From contig UQAR01000090.1 in assembly GCA_900539095.1 (NCBI GenBank), positions 1-7,133 on the forward strand: a stretch of 7,133 nucleotides of DNA. Direction: 5' to 3'. Below the pieces are notes generated by a model. That model worked only from the letters and a program-made list of their open reading frames with translations, made no database searches and was not told where the DNA came from. Below are positions 1-5,022 of this stretch, one piece after another (the first letter of the stretch is position 1; every line of letters begins with the position of its first letter). The position numbers and the translations under genes are program-made. The DNA comes from an uncultured Ruminococcus sp. (GTDB taxonomy: Bacteria; Bacillota; Clostridia; Oscillospirales; Ruminococcaceae).

Positions 1-19
1 AGATGTGTATAAGAGACAG
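1..19. other. Sequencing adapter (Tn5/Nextera mosaic end), not genomic
   Basis: The first 19 bases, AGATGTGTATAAGAGACAG, are exactly the mosaic end left by Tn5 tagmentation libraries. The match is full length and sits at the very end of the window. The opposite end carries the start of the complementary adapter. It should be trimmed and not read as a native transposon end. Confidence 0.97.
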
Positions 20-58
20 GGATAATAGTATATATGAAATCGTATAAGTACAGAATTT

Positions 59-75
59 GGAAAGGATGATAGATC
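59..75 (+). promoter_or_regulatory. Ribosome binding site and probable true start region of the NlpC/P60 gene
   Basis: A Shine-Dalgarno-like GGAAAGGA lies at 59-66, after which the coding frame has two stop codons (TGA 67-69, TAG 70-72). The frame is then open from 73 and reads I-I-S-I-K-K-I-A-A-V-I-M-S. That gives a lysine-bearing n-region and a hydrophobic core, as in a signal peptide. The codon at 73-75, six bases after the GGA, is ATC. One base change would make it ATG. Either ATC is used, or this base is a sequencing error or mutation near the fragment end. Confidence 0.55.
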
Positions 76-105
76 ATCAGTATCAAAAAGATAGCAGCAG
101 TAATA

Positions 106-1089
106 ATGTCCGCCGTGACAATGACAGGCTTTGCAGCTTTCATGCCTCAGGAAACAGGCATAGCCTGCGTGAACGTCATAACAGCCTCCGCAGAGCAGAC
201 CCTCACAACACCTGTCGCAGTAAAAAAACAAGCATATTCAAATAAAATAGAACTAGGCGTAAAAAACATAAACAGCTTTTCATCACAAACAACATTCGAG
301 ATCTATGTGAATGGCAACTATGTGAAAACCTATAATTGGCAGTCGCTTAAAAAGAAAAACCTCATAGAAATAACCGACGACGGAAACCTTTATCTCAACG
401 CATCAAAAACCTATACCATTGTAGTAAGAGCAGTGAACGGCGACAGCATTTCCGATTCTTCACCTCTGAGCGTTAAGACCGCCGCAAAAACATACTATAC
501 CATAAATAAAAATGTCCAGCTCTATACCTTTAAAAACGGCAAGTTTGCAAAATCATCAAAAACTAAAAAGTCCGTCGCAGTTTCAGGCACTCTCACAACC
601 GCAAAAAATAAGCGTGTGGCAGGGAAGAGCAAAACTGTGGGAGCAGCAAGCTATGTCTTCTTAAAAGAGGGAAACTATAAAGGCAAGTACGTCAAAGTAG
701 GAAAAGGCGTCAGCCGTACACCTGAGAGAAAAGCGAAGATAAAAACCGCAGTTGACTATGCCGCAAGTATGAACGGCGGCAGATATGTCTGGGGCGGCAC
801 AAGATATAAAGCAACAGATTGCTGCGGTCTGACAATGCAGGCGTATAAAAAAGCCGGCGTCAATATGACTAATAGCGTCTATGCACAAGCAAAAATGGGA
901 AAAGCAGTTTCCATGAAGAATATACAAGCAGGCGACCTTATAATATGTAATAATTATGGACACGTTGCAATGTATATAGGCGGCGGAAAAATAGTCCATG
1001 CCATGAATACATATTATGGAATCAGAATACAACCTATAAGTAGGATAAAGTATTGCGGAAAGATAAATACTATAAGGAGAATACTGTAG
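106..1089 (+). CDS. Secreted NlpC/P60 family cysteine peptidase with FN3-like and SH3-like regions
   Basis: This is a probable exported peptidoglycan endopeptidase that cuts stem peptides in the cell wall. Residues are numbered from the ATG at 106. Residues 1-35 contain the hydrophobic core and an ASA/EQ-type cleavage site. About 42-125 resemble a fibronectin type III domain, ending in a YTIVVRAVNGDS-like strand. About 128-205 are lysine-rich and SH3-like, and about 210-327 are the NlpC/P60 domain. In that domain YVWGG precedes D238-C239-C240-G241, with C239 the expected nucleophile. H286 (in GHVAMYIGG) and H298 (in IVHAMN) are the expected remaining catalytic residues. Most family members have DCSG, so C240 replacing serine is unusual. 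The first ATG in frame is 106, but that start cuts off the lysine n-region. Translation probably begins near 73, where the codon is ATC. A terminator follows at 1223-1257. The family call is firm; the exact wall bond cleaved is not known. Confidence 0.87.
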   Translation: MSAVTMTGFAAFMPQETGIACVNVITASAEQTLTTPVAVKKQAYSNKIELGVKNINSFSSQTTFEIYVNGNYVKTYNWQSLKKKNLIEITDDGNLYLNASKTYTIVVRAVNGDSISDSSPLSVKTAAKTYYTINKNVQLYTFKNGKFAKSSKTKKSVAVSGTLTTAKNKRVAGKSKTVGAASYVFLKEGNYKGKYVKVGKGVSRTPERKAKIKTAVDYAASMNGGRYVWGGTRYKATDCCGLTMQAYKKAGVNMTNSVYAQAKMGKAVSMKNIQAGDLIICNNYGHVAMYIGGGKIVHAMNTYYGIRIQPISRIKYCGKINTIRRIL

Positions 1090-1118
1090 AAGAGAAATTT
1101 AAGTGAGGAGTGAGGAAT

Positions 1119-1169
1119 GGCAAAGCCCTGAGCGGAGCTTGAGGCAGAGCCTCAATAGGCGTAAGCCTA
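1119..1169 (+). repeat. Tandem mini-hairpins with tiny purine-rich loops
   Basis: Four small perfect stems follow each other: GGC-AAA-GCC (1119-1127), AGC-GGA-GCT (1131-1139), TTGAGGC-AGA-GCCTCAA (1139-1155) and TAGGC-GTAA-GCCTA (1156-1169). The second and third share base 1139, so they cannot both form completely. The third and fourth abut with no gap, and GTAA is a GNRA-type tetraloop. The array could be a dispersed intergenic element or part of the 3' untranslated region of the preceding gene. I do not recognise it as a named RNA. Confidence 0.5.
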
Positions 1170-1171
1170 CC

Positions 1172-1257
1172 AAGCGGTGCAGAAAAAGTAAAAAAGAAAT
1201 ACAAAGTAGTGATTAAAACAAAGTGGTGTCGGAGCAAAAATCTCTGCACCGCTTTTT
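1172..1257 (+). terminator. Rho-independent terminator with a competing upstream arm
   Basis: The compact hairpin pairs GTGGTGT (1223-1229) and GGAG (1231-1234) with CTCT (1242-1245) and GCACCGC (1246-1252). It has one bulged C and is followed by TTTTT (1253-1257), which is a good intrinsic terminator for the upstream gene. A second segment, AAGCGGTGCAGA at 1172-1183, is a perfect 12-base complement of TCTGCACCGCTT at 1243-1254. It can therefore claim the same 3' arm. The larger stem-loop would also end at the T run. Confidence 0.65.
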
Positions 1258-1331
1258 CTATCCCATAGCACAACGTAAAATCCGCAAAGAGCGTAGCGAT
1301 TTTTCGGCAAGGCGAACTTTCCCGAACTACC

Positions 1332-1354
1332 GTAGGGGCGAACATCGTTCGCCC
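1332..1354 (+). repeat. GTAGGGGCG palindromic repeat, copy A
   Basis: A perfect 8-bp stem GGGCGAAC (1336-1343), loop ATC and GTTCGCCC (1347-1354) is preceded by GTAG. It has the same stem as copy C at 4144-4168 and is related to 1684-1706 and 5914-5939. It is a short intergenic palindromic element with no coding capacity. Confidence 0.7.
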
Positions 1355-1569
1355 GTGCTCAGAATTTGCTGTGTTTTTAGAATTGTAGGGTCCGGCACCC
1401 TCGACGTCCCATTCGGAGAGGTAACGCAGTAATTGTTGTATCTTTGATGTGGGAACTTTTTCGATTGCCTGATTGAGGGGCAACGCCTTGATTACTACAA
1501 CCCTCATGCCGAATTATTTTCGGTATATTATTGTGATGCTTTCCGATAATTCAACGTGCGAGGAATAGC

Positions 1570-1594
1570 GGGCTGTCGAGGACGACGCCCCTAC
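1570..1594 (-). repeat. GTAGGGGCGTCG palindromic repeat, reverse orientation
   Basis: On the minus strand this reads GTAGGGGCGTCGTCCTCGAC. Read on the plus strand it pairs GGGC (1570-1573) and GTCG (1575-1578) with CGAC (1583-1586) and GCCC (1587-1590), with one bulged T and loop AGGA. The GTAGGGGCG start links it to the other copies, although the inner stem differs. Confidence 0.6.
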
Positions 1595-1683
1595 AGGTGC
1601 GGTGGGTAGGTTCTTTTGGTTGTCGAACAAGGTGTAAATCCAATGTGGCGGTAGACGAAAAATTTGAGGGGAAAGATAAATGC

Positions 1684-1706
1684 GGGCGACCTCAGGTCGC
1701 CCCTAC
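1684..1706 (-). repeat. GTAGGGGCG palindromic repeat, copy B, reverse orientation
   Basis: A perfect 8-bp stem GGGCGACC (1684-1691), loop TCA and GGTCGCCC (1695-1702) is followed by CTAC. Its reverse complement is nearly identical to the copy at 5914-5939, differing mainly by one C-to-T change inside the stem. The two copies form a long-distance inverted pair flanking the whole thiD-to-thiM block. Confidence 0.7.
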
Positions 1707-1757
1707 CGTGCATTGTGTGGGAAATGGGAATAAAACGCCTAACCACACAATTTCTCC

Positions 1758-1786
1758 TTGACAATCCCCATAACCAGTGCTATAAT
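1758..1786 (+). promoter_or_regulatory. Strong sigma-A promoter of the thiD-thiC operon
   Basis: A perfect -35 TTGACA (1758-1763) and a perfect -10 TATAAT (1781-1786) are separated by 17 bases. TGC directly before the -10 makes it an extended -10 as well. Transcription should start near 1793, about 28 bases upstream of the riboswitch. Such a consensus promoter fits an operon controlled mainly by premature termination in the leader. Confidence 0.9.
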
Positions 1787-1820
1787 GAAAAAAGCAGAAA
1801 AACTGCGAAAAATCGAATAT

Positions 1821-1914
1821 AGTTTGCAGGGGAACCCAAGCATGAACGCTGGGTTGAGAAGGTAAAACCTGACCCTTTGAACCTGTTGGTCAATACCAGT
1901 GTAGGAAGCAAGTT
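1821..1914 (+). promoter_or_regulatory. TPP (thiamine pyrophosphate) riboswitch
   Basis: This is a classic THI-box aptamer that binds thiamine pyrophosphate. P1 pairs AGTTTGC (1821-1827) with GCAAGTT (1908-1914), including two wobbles. P2/P3 is GGGG-AA-CCCA (1829-1837) with TGGG and GACCC (1871-1875). The HMP-recognition element reads TTGAGA, keeping the core TGAGA of the usual CTGAGA. The pyrophosphate side is canonical: CCCTTTGAACCTG (1873-1885), a P5 hairpin TTGGTCAATACCAG and GTAGGAA (1901-1907). It lies between a consensus promoter and a terminator, directly upstream of thiD. High TPP should therefore favour the terminator and switch thiD-thiC off. Confidence 0.95.
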
Positions 1915-1926
1915 TTGTGTAAATTT

Positions 1927-1953
1927 ACCTCCTGCATGGTCAGGAGGTTTTTT
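1927..1953 (+). terminator. Attenuator terminator of the TPP riboswitch
   Basis: A perfect 8-bp stem ACCTCCTG (1927-1934), loop CATGGT and CAGGAGGT (1941-1948) runs into TTTTTT (1948-1953), about 13 bases after the aptamer. The CTCCTGC segment (1929-1935) could instead pair with GCAGGGG (1826-1832) at the 5' end of the aptamer, with one G-U. That pairing would break both P1 and this terminator, so it is a plausible antiterminator in the ligand-free state. The AGGAGG inside the stem is not the thiD ribosome site. Confidence 0.88.
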
Positions 1954-1984
1954 GTTGCCTGTTCCCCTGGAAAGGAACTTTTTT

Positions 1985-2788
1985 ATGCTAAAATGTTTGT
2001 CAATAGCAGGCTCGGATTGCTCAGGCGGTGCAGGCATACAAGCCGACCTTAAAGCCTTTAGTGCTAATCAGACCTTCGGCATGAGCGTTATAACCTCTGT
2101 CGTGTCTGAAAATACCACAAGAGTGCTGTCTGTGTTCAATGTGCCTGTTGATGAGATCAAAAAACAGATAGACGCCGTTTTCGAGGATATCCACGTTGAC
2201 GCCGTTAAACTCGGTATGCTCCCTACTGCTGAGATTATTTCAGCCGTTGCGGATAAGCTTGCCCGGTATAAACCAAGTATTATCGTCTGCGATCCCGTTA
2301 TGGTCGCTACCAGCGGCGACGCTCTCTCTGAGGGCGGAACTGTCACCACTATGAGGGATAAGCTCTTTCCTATCGTTACGCTCCTTACACCGAATATTCC
2401 TGAGGCTGAGGCTATCTCAGGCTTGCGGATAAATAATGAAAACGATATGGAAAAAGCCGCTAAGATAATAATGAGTATGGGCGTCAAAAATGTTCTTGTA
2501 AAAGGCGGACATCTCACAGGCGACGCAGTTGATCTGCTCTGTACCCCTGAGGGTATACATAAGCTCTCCTGCAAGCGTGTCGATTCACCTAATACCCATG
2601 GCACTGGCTGTACTTTGTCCTCTGCCATAACCGCAAACCTTGCCCACGGTATGGATATGCTCACCGCCGTAACAAAGGCGAAAAACTATATCACCGAGGC
2701 AATAGAAAAATCATTCACAGTGGGAAAAGGGCATAGTCCCGTCAATCACTTCTATGACTATTATGACTTGAAAGGAAATCAGTTATGA
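1985..2788 (+). CDS. thiD: ThiD, hydroxymethylpyrimidine / phosphomethylpyrimidine kinase
   Basis: This cytosolic ribokinase-fold enzyme phosphorylates HMP to HMP-P and HMP-P to HMP-PP with ATP, supplying the pyrimidine half of thiamine. The 267-residue product is the usual ThiD length. It opens with SIAGSDCSGGAGIQADLKAF (residues 6-25), the substrate-binding signature. It continues with DPVMVATSG, LLTPNIPEAEAISG and VLVKGGHL, then HGTGCT with the catalytic-site Cys at residue 209, and ends with GHSPVNHFYDYY. The ATG at 1985 is chosen because GGAAAGGA (1969-1976) sits 8 bases upstream and the protein then starts as family members do. An in-frame upstream extension to about 1877 would be encoded by the riboswitch and terminator. 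It shares an ATGA overlap with thiC, suggesting translational coupling. Expression is controlled by the TPP riboswitch. Some relatives prefer pyridoxal, but the operon context favours HMP. Confidence 0.96.
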   Translation: MLKCLSIAGSDCSGGAGIQADLKAFSANQTFGMSVITSVVSENTTRVLSVFNVPVDEIKKQIDAVFEDIHVDAVKLGMLPTAEIISAVADKLARYKPSIIVCDPVMVATSGDALSEGGTVTTMRDKLFPIVTLLTPNIPEAEAISGLRINNENDMEKAAKIIMSMGVKNVLVKGGHLTGDAVDLLCTPEGIHKLSCKRVDSPNTHGTGCTLSSAITANLAHGMDMLTAVTKAKNYITEAIEKSFTVGKGHSPVNHFYDYYDLKGNQL

Positions 2789-4098
2789 GAAACTATAAGA
2801 CCCAAATGGAGGCCGCTAAAAAGGGTATCGTTACCCCTGAAATGGAAACAGTGGCTAAGAAAGAAAATATAGACGTAAACGAGCTTATGGCTCTCGTTGC
2901 AGCCGGTCAGGTGGCTATCCCAGCTAACGTGAACCATACCGCACTCTCTGCCGAGGGTATCGGTAAAGGCCTTAAAACTAAGATAAATGTAAACCTCGGT
3001 ATCTCAGGCGACGCTAAGAACTATGACGTCGAGATGCAGAAGGTGGATATGGCTATAAAGTTCGGTGCTGAGGCTATCATGGACTTGTCAAACTACGGCA
3101 AGACCAATACTTTCAGAAAAGAACTTATCGCAAAATCACCTGCCATGATCGGTACAGTTCCAATGTATGACGCTATCGGCTATCTTGATAAGGACCTCCT
3201 TGAGATATCTGCTCAGGACTTTCTCAAGGTAGTAAGAGCACATGCCGAAGAGGGCGTTGACTTCATGACTATCCACGCAGGTATCAACAGACGTGCAATC
3301 GAAGCTTTCAGACGTGAGGGAAGAAAAATGAATATCGTTTCCCGTGGAGGCTCATTGCTTTTTGCATGGATGATGATGACAGGCAACGAGAACCCATTCT
3401 TCGAGTATTATGACGAAGTTCTTGAAATACTCAGAGAGTATGACGTTACTATCTCACTTGGTGACGCACTCCGTCCGGGATGTCTTGCAGACGCCTCCGA
3501 CGCCGCTCAGATATCCGAGCTTATCGAGCTTGGCAACCTCACAAAGAGAGCGTGGGAAAAGGACGTTCAGGTAATGGTAGAAGGCCCTGGCCATATGGCA
3601 ATGAACGAGATAGCCGCTAATATGATAATGGAAAAGAAGATCTGCCACGGTGCACCATTCTATGTCCTTGGACCTCTGGTAACAGATATCGCACCTGGCT
3701 ATGACCATATCACATCAGCTATCGGCGGAGCAATAGCCGCAGCAAGCGGTGCAGACTTCCTCTGCTATGTAACACCTGCCGAGCACCTCAGACTTCCGGA
3801 CGTTGACGACGTTAAGGAAGGCATAATCGCCAGCAAGATAGCAGCCCATGCCGCAGATATCGCAAAGGGCGTAAAGGGTGCAAGAGATATAGACGATAAA
3901 ATGGCAGCAGCCCGTCACAAAATGGATTGGGACGAAATGTTTGAAATAGCTATCGACGGCGAAAAAGCAAGAAGATTTTTCGAGCAGACCCCACCAGCCG
4001 ACAGACATACTTGTTCAATGTGCGGCAAAATGTGTGCCGTAAGAACAACGAATATGATACTTGAGGGCAAAGAAGTAAAATTCTGCTCTGAGAAATAA
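2785..4098 (+). CDS. thiC: ThiC, phosphomethylpyrimidine synthase (radical SAM)
   Basis: ThiC rearranges 5-aminoimidazole ribotide into HMP-P using an iron-sulfur cluster and S-adenosylmethionine. It is the committed step of the pyrimidine branch and is oxygen-sensitive. The product has 437 residues, the short form lacking the long N-terminal domain of enterobacterial and plant enzymes. Conserved blocks are visible: SRGGSLLFAWM, SLGDALRPGC, EGPGH (266-270), CHGAPFYVLGPLVTDIAPGYDHI, GAIAAASGADFLCYVTPAEHLRLP and the C-terminal cluster motif. The cluster cysteines are C410, C413 and C417 (CSMCGKMC), giving CX2CX3C rather than the textbook CX2CX4C. The start overlaps the thiD stop (ATGA), with AAAGGAAA about 10 bases upstream inside thiD. 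No clear T-rich terminator follows the stop, so some transcripts may run on towards thiW. Family identity is essentially certain. Confidence 0.97.
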   Translation: MRNYKTQMEAAKKGIVTPEMETVAKKENIDVNELMALVAAGQVAIPANVNHTALSAEGIGKGLKTKINVNLGISGDAKNYDVEMQKVDMAIKFGAEAIMDLSNYGKTNTFRKELIAKSPAMIGTVPMYDAIGYLDKDLLEISAQDFLKVVRAHAEEGVDFMTIHAGINRRAIEAFRREGRKMNIVSRGGSLLFAWMMMTGNENPFFEYYDEVLEILREYDVTISLGDALRPGCLADASDAAQISELIELGNLTKRAWEKDVQVMVEGPGHMAMNEIAANMIMEKKICHGAPFYVLGPLVTDIAPGYDHITSAIGGAIAAASGADFLCYVTPAEHLRLPDVDDVKEGIIASKIAAHAADIAKGVKGARDIDDKMAAARHKMDWDEMFEIAIDGEKARRFFEQTPPADRHTCSMCGKMCAVRTTNMILEGKEVKFCSEK

Positions 4099-4143
4099 GC
4101 AGGGCTTTCGCCTACATCAAATTCATATGAACACTGTTATCTG

Positions 4144-4168
4144 TATGGGCGAACAGCGTTCGCCCATA
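4144..4168 (+). repeat. GGGCGAAC palindromic repeat, copy C
   Basis: A perfect 11-bp stem TATGGGCGAAC (4144-4154), loop AGC and GTTCGCCCATA (4158-4168). The inner eight pairs are identical to copy A at 1336-1354. CTGTAT (4141-4146) can alternatively pair with ATACAG (4171-4176). It has no T tract, so it is not a standard terminator, although it is the nearest strong hairpin after thiC and could stabilise the mRNA end. Confidence 0.65.
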
Positions 4169-4202
4169 TGATACAGAACAACGTGTAATTGTACAATCAA
4201 AA

Positions 4203-4225
4203 GTAGGGGCTGGCGTCCCCGACAG
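4203..4225 (+). repeat. GTAGGGG-type repeat, diverged copy
   Basis: GTAGGGGCTGGCGTCCCCGACAG has the GTAGGGG start and GACAG end seen on the minus strand of the element at 1570-1594. The stem is only GGGG/CCCC. It appears to be a weaker or decayed member of the same intergenic repeat group. GACAGT (4221-4226) also has a downstream complement ACTGTC (4241-4246). Confidence 0.4.
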
Positions 4226-4283
4226 TTCACTTTAGCGTAGACTGTCAAAACAAACGATATTCAGCTCAGCGTCGCAGCTGAGA

Positions 4284-4292
4284 TGATATAAA
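4284..4292 (+). promoter_or_regulatory. Possible extended -10 promoter for the thiW leader
   Basis: TGA-TATAAA fits the TGN-TATAAT extended -10 pattern and resembles the -10 regions of the other two thiamine units here. Transcription would start near 4299, just ahead of the structured leader. No good -35 lies 16-18 bases upstream, so this is tentative. Read-through from thiC is the alternative. Confidence 0.35.
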
Positions 4293-4335
4293 AAAGAATG
4301 TAATGTGCAAGAGGAGCGTCTTGCGAACTTTTTCA

Positions 4336-4480
4336 AGAAGTATTCAGCGAGGGAACCCGTGTTTCGGGGTGAGAGGGTGCAAACGAGCACCGACCGAAAA
4401 TAATTTTACATCAGACTGTGAGCGAAAGCCACGGTCTGCGTGCCGCTGGATAATTCTGCTCTTTTTCGTTCGGCGGTGCG
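4336..4480 (+). promoter_or_regulatory. TPP-riboswitch-like leader with a non-canonical 3' half
   Basis: The 5' half matches a TPP aptamer: GGGAACCCG (4351-4359), CGGG, GTGAGA (4369-4374), an extra hairpin GGTGC-AAACGA-GCACC (4376-4391) and GACC (4392-4395). These align with the thiD riboswitch GGGAACCC, TGGG, TTGAGA and GACC. The expected GAACCTG and GTAGG pyrophosphate-binding parts are absent. In their place is a long hairpin CAGACTGTG-A-GC-GAAA-GC-CACGGTCTG (4412-4438). A closing helix pairs 4336-4349 with 4444-4457 (13 of 14 pairs, one G-A mismatch). A competing helix pairs 4439-4450 with 4469-4480. TTTTT at 4462-4466 lies between. It probably controls thiW-thiM. The ligand is unknown, and TPP or a precursor are the obvious candidates. 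Confidence 0.6.
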
Positions 4481-4500
4481 GACGATATGGAGGAATAAAC

Positions 4501-5022
4501 ATGAAAAAGACAAACATTCACAAATTGGTATTCGCAGCTGTATTGGTAGCATTGGCAGTAGCAGGCTCGCTTGTTTCGTTCCCTATCGGTGCGTCAAAGT
4601 GTGCCCCTGTTCAGCACCTTGTAAACATTATCGGTGCAGTTTTCCTTGGACCTGCATGGGCAGTAGGAGTTGGCTTTACAGCAGCACTTCTGAGAAACCT
4701 TCTCGGACTTGGCTCATTGCTTGCATTCCCTGGCTCAATGGTAGGAGCTTTCGTTGCAGGTATGCTCTATAAGTACATCAAAAAACTCCCTGCCGCATAT
4801 GTTGGCGAACTTTTCGGCACATCAGTCCTCGGCGGACTTCTTGCATACCCTGTTGCAAGATTTCTCGTAGGCTCACCTGCCGCAGCTATCACAATGTATA
4901 TCTTCCCATTCTTTGTAAGCTGTGCAGGCGGTACAGTGCTTGCAATAGTTATCGTTACAGCACTGAAAAAAGCCAAAGTATTTGACGGTTTCCTCGGCTT
5001 TTCAAAGGAGGTAAAAGCATAA
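4501..5022 (+). CDS. thiW: ThiW, substrate-binding (S) subunit of an ECF thiazole transporter
   Basis: This 173-residue integral membrane protein is expected to bind hydroxyethylthiazole and to import it with the shared ECF energising module (EcfT and two ATPases), which is not encoded here. It starts MKKTNIHKLVFAAVLVALAVAG, a positively charged end followed by the first membrane segment. It then has PIGASKCAPVQH (28-39) and the ThiW signature blocks FLGPAWAVGVGFTAALLRNLLGLGSLLAFPGSMVGAFVAG in pieces through about residue 90. Roughly five or six hydrophobic segments can be seen in total. The ATG at 4501 is preceded by GGAGGA (4489-4494) at a 6-base spacing. Upstream in-frame codons lie in the structured leader. 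The stop overlaps the thiM start by one base (TAATG), indicating coupled translation. Pairing with the thiazole kinase supports the substrate assignment, which is inferred from family and context. Confidence 0.93.
   Translation: MKKTNIHKLVFAAVLVALAVAGSLVSFPIGASKCAPVQHLVNIIGAVFLGPAWAVGVGFTAALLRNLLGLGSLLAFPGSMVGAFVAGMLYKYIKKLPAAYVGELFGTSVLGGLLAYPVARFLVGSPAAAITMYIFPFFVSCAGGTVLAIVIVTALKKAKVFDGFLGFSKEVKA

Larger units (their letters stand above)
1090..1757. other. Gene-free intergenic region rich in short palindromes
   Basis: About 670 bases lie between the NlpC/P60 stop and the thiD promoter with no convincing gene on either strand. Open frames here cross hairpins and repeats and have no ribosome site. 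From left to right the region holds tandem mini-hairpins (1119-1169), an inverted repeat (1172-1183/1243-1254) overlapping a terminator (1223-1257), an AAAATC/GATTTT hairpin (1277-1303), and a GTAGGGGCG palindrome (1332-1354). After these come a weak relative (AGGGT/ACCCT near 1384-1400), a stem ATGCCGAA/TTCGGTAT (1506-1526), and two reverse-oriented repeat copies (1570-1594, 1684-1706). No function is visible for 1600-1680. Confidence 0.7.
4099..4500. other. thiC-thiW intergenic region with palindromes and a structured leader
   Basis: These roughly 400 bases hold no gene I can support. From left to right they contain a palindromic repeat (4144-4168), the palindrome ATTGTACAAT (4188-4197), and a GTAGGGG relative (4203-4225). 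Further right are a hairpin around 4261-4282 that can fold in two registers (CTCAGC/GCTGAG or TCAGCT/AGCTGA), a possible extended -10 (4284-4292), and a GCAAGA/TCTTGC hairpin (4307-4324) followed by TTTTT (4329-4333). The riboswitch-like leader and the thiW ribosome site complete the region. The thiW frame is open back to 4303, but that part is explained by RNA structure rather than protein. Confidence 0.7.

Noticed and set aside
1..19. Native transposon end
   Set aside because: The sequence is the engineered Tn5 mosaic end at the extreme terminus, with its partner at the other terminus and no transposase, so it is library adapter.
57..245. Small plus-strand frame starting at TTG 57
   Set aside because: It overlaps the NlpC/P60 signal peptide in another frame, has low-complexity composition, and no recognisable protein features.
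661..1032. Minus-strand frame inside the NlpC/P60 gene
   Set aside because: It is antisense to a well-supported catalytic domain, and its composition follows from the opposite strand.
1942..1947. AGGAGG as a ribosome binding site
   Set aside because: It is the 3' arm of the attenuator stem, and no start codon lies at a suitable distance.
1877..1984. N-terminal extension of ThiD
   Set aside because: The in-frame extension is encoded by the riboswitch and terminator. A ribosome site and family-typical start lie at 1969-1987.
2068..2664. Minus-strand 198-codon frame inside thiD
   Set aside because: It lies wholly antisense to conserved ThiD motifs, and no ribosome site or domain is visible.
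3454..4008. Minus-strand frames inside thiC
   Set aside because: They are antisense shadows of a highly conserved enzyme.
4307..4333. Intrinsic terminator for thiC or the leader
   Set aside because: GCAAGA/TCTTGC is only 6-7 pairs and the T run begins four bases after the stem, too weak to call firmly.
4303..4500. Longer ThiW starting at ATG 4303, or a leader peptide
   Set aside because: The frame is open but lies within structured RNA, has no good ribosome site, and would add a non-family, cysteine/arginine-rich segment before a normal ThiW N-terminus.
4440..4772. Plus-strand frame overlapping the thiW start
   Set aside because: It is out of frame with ThiW, with no ribosome site and no sensible protein features.
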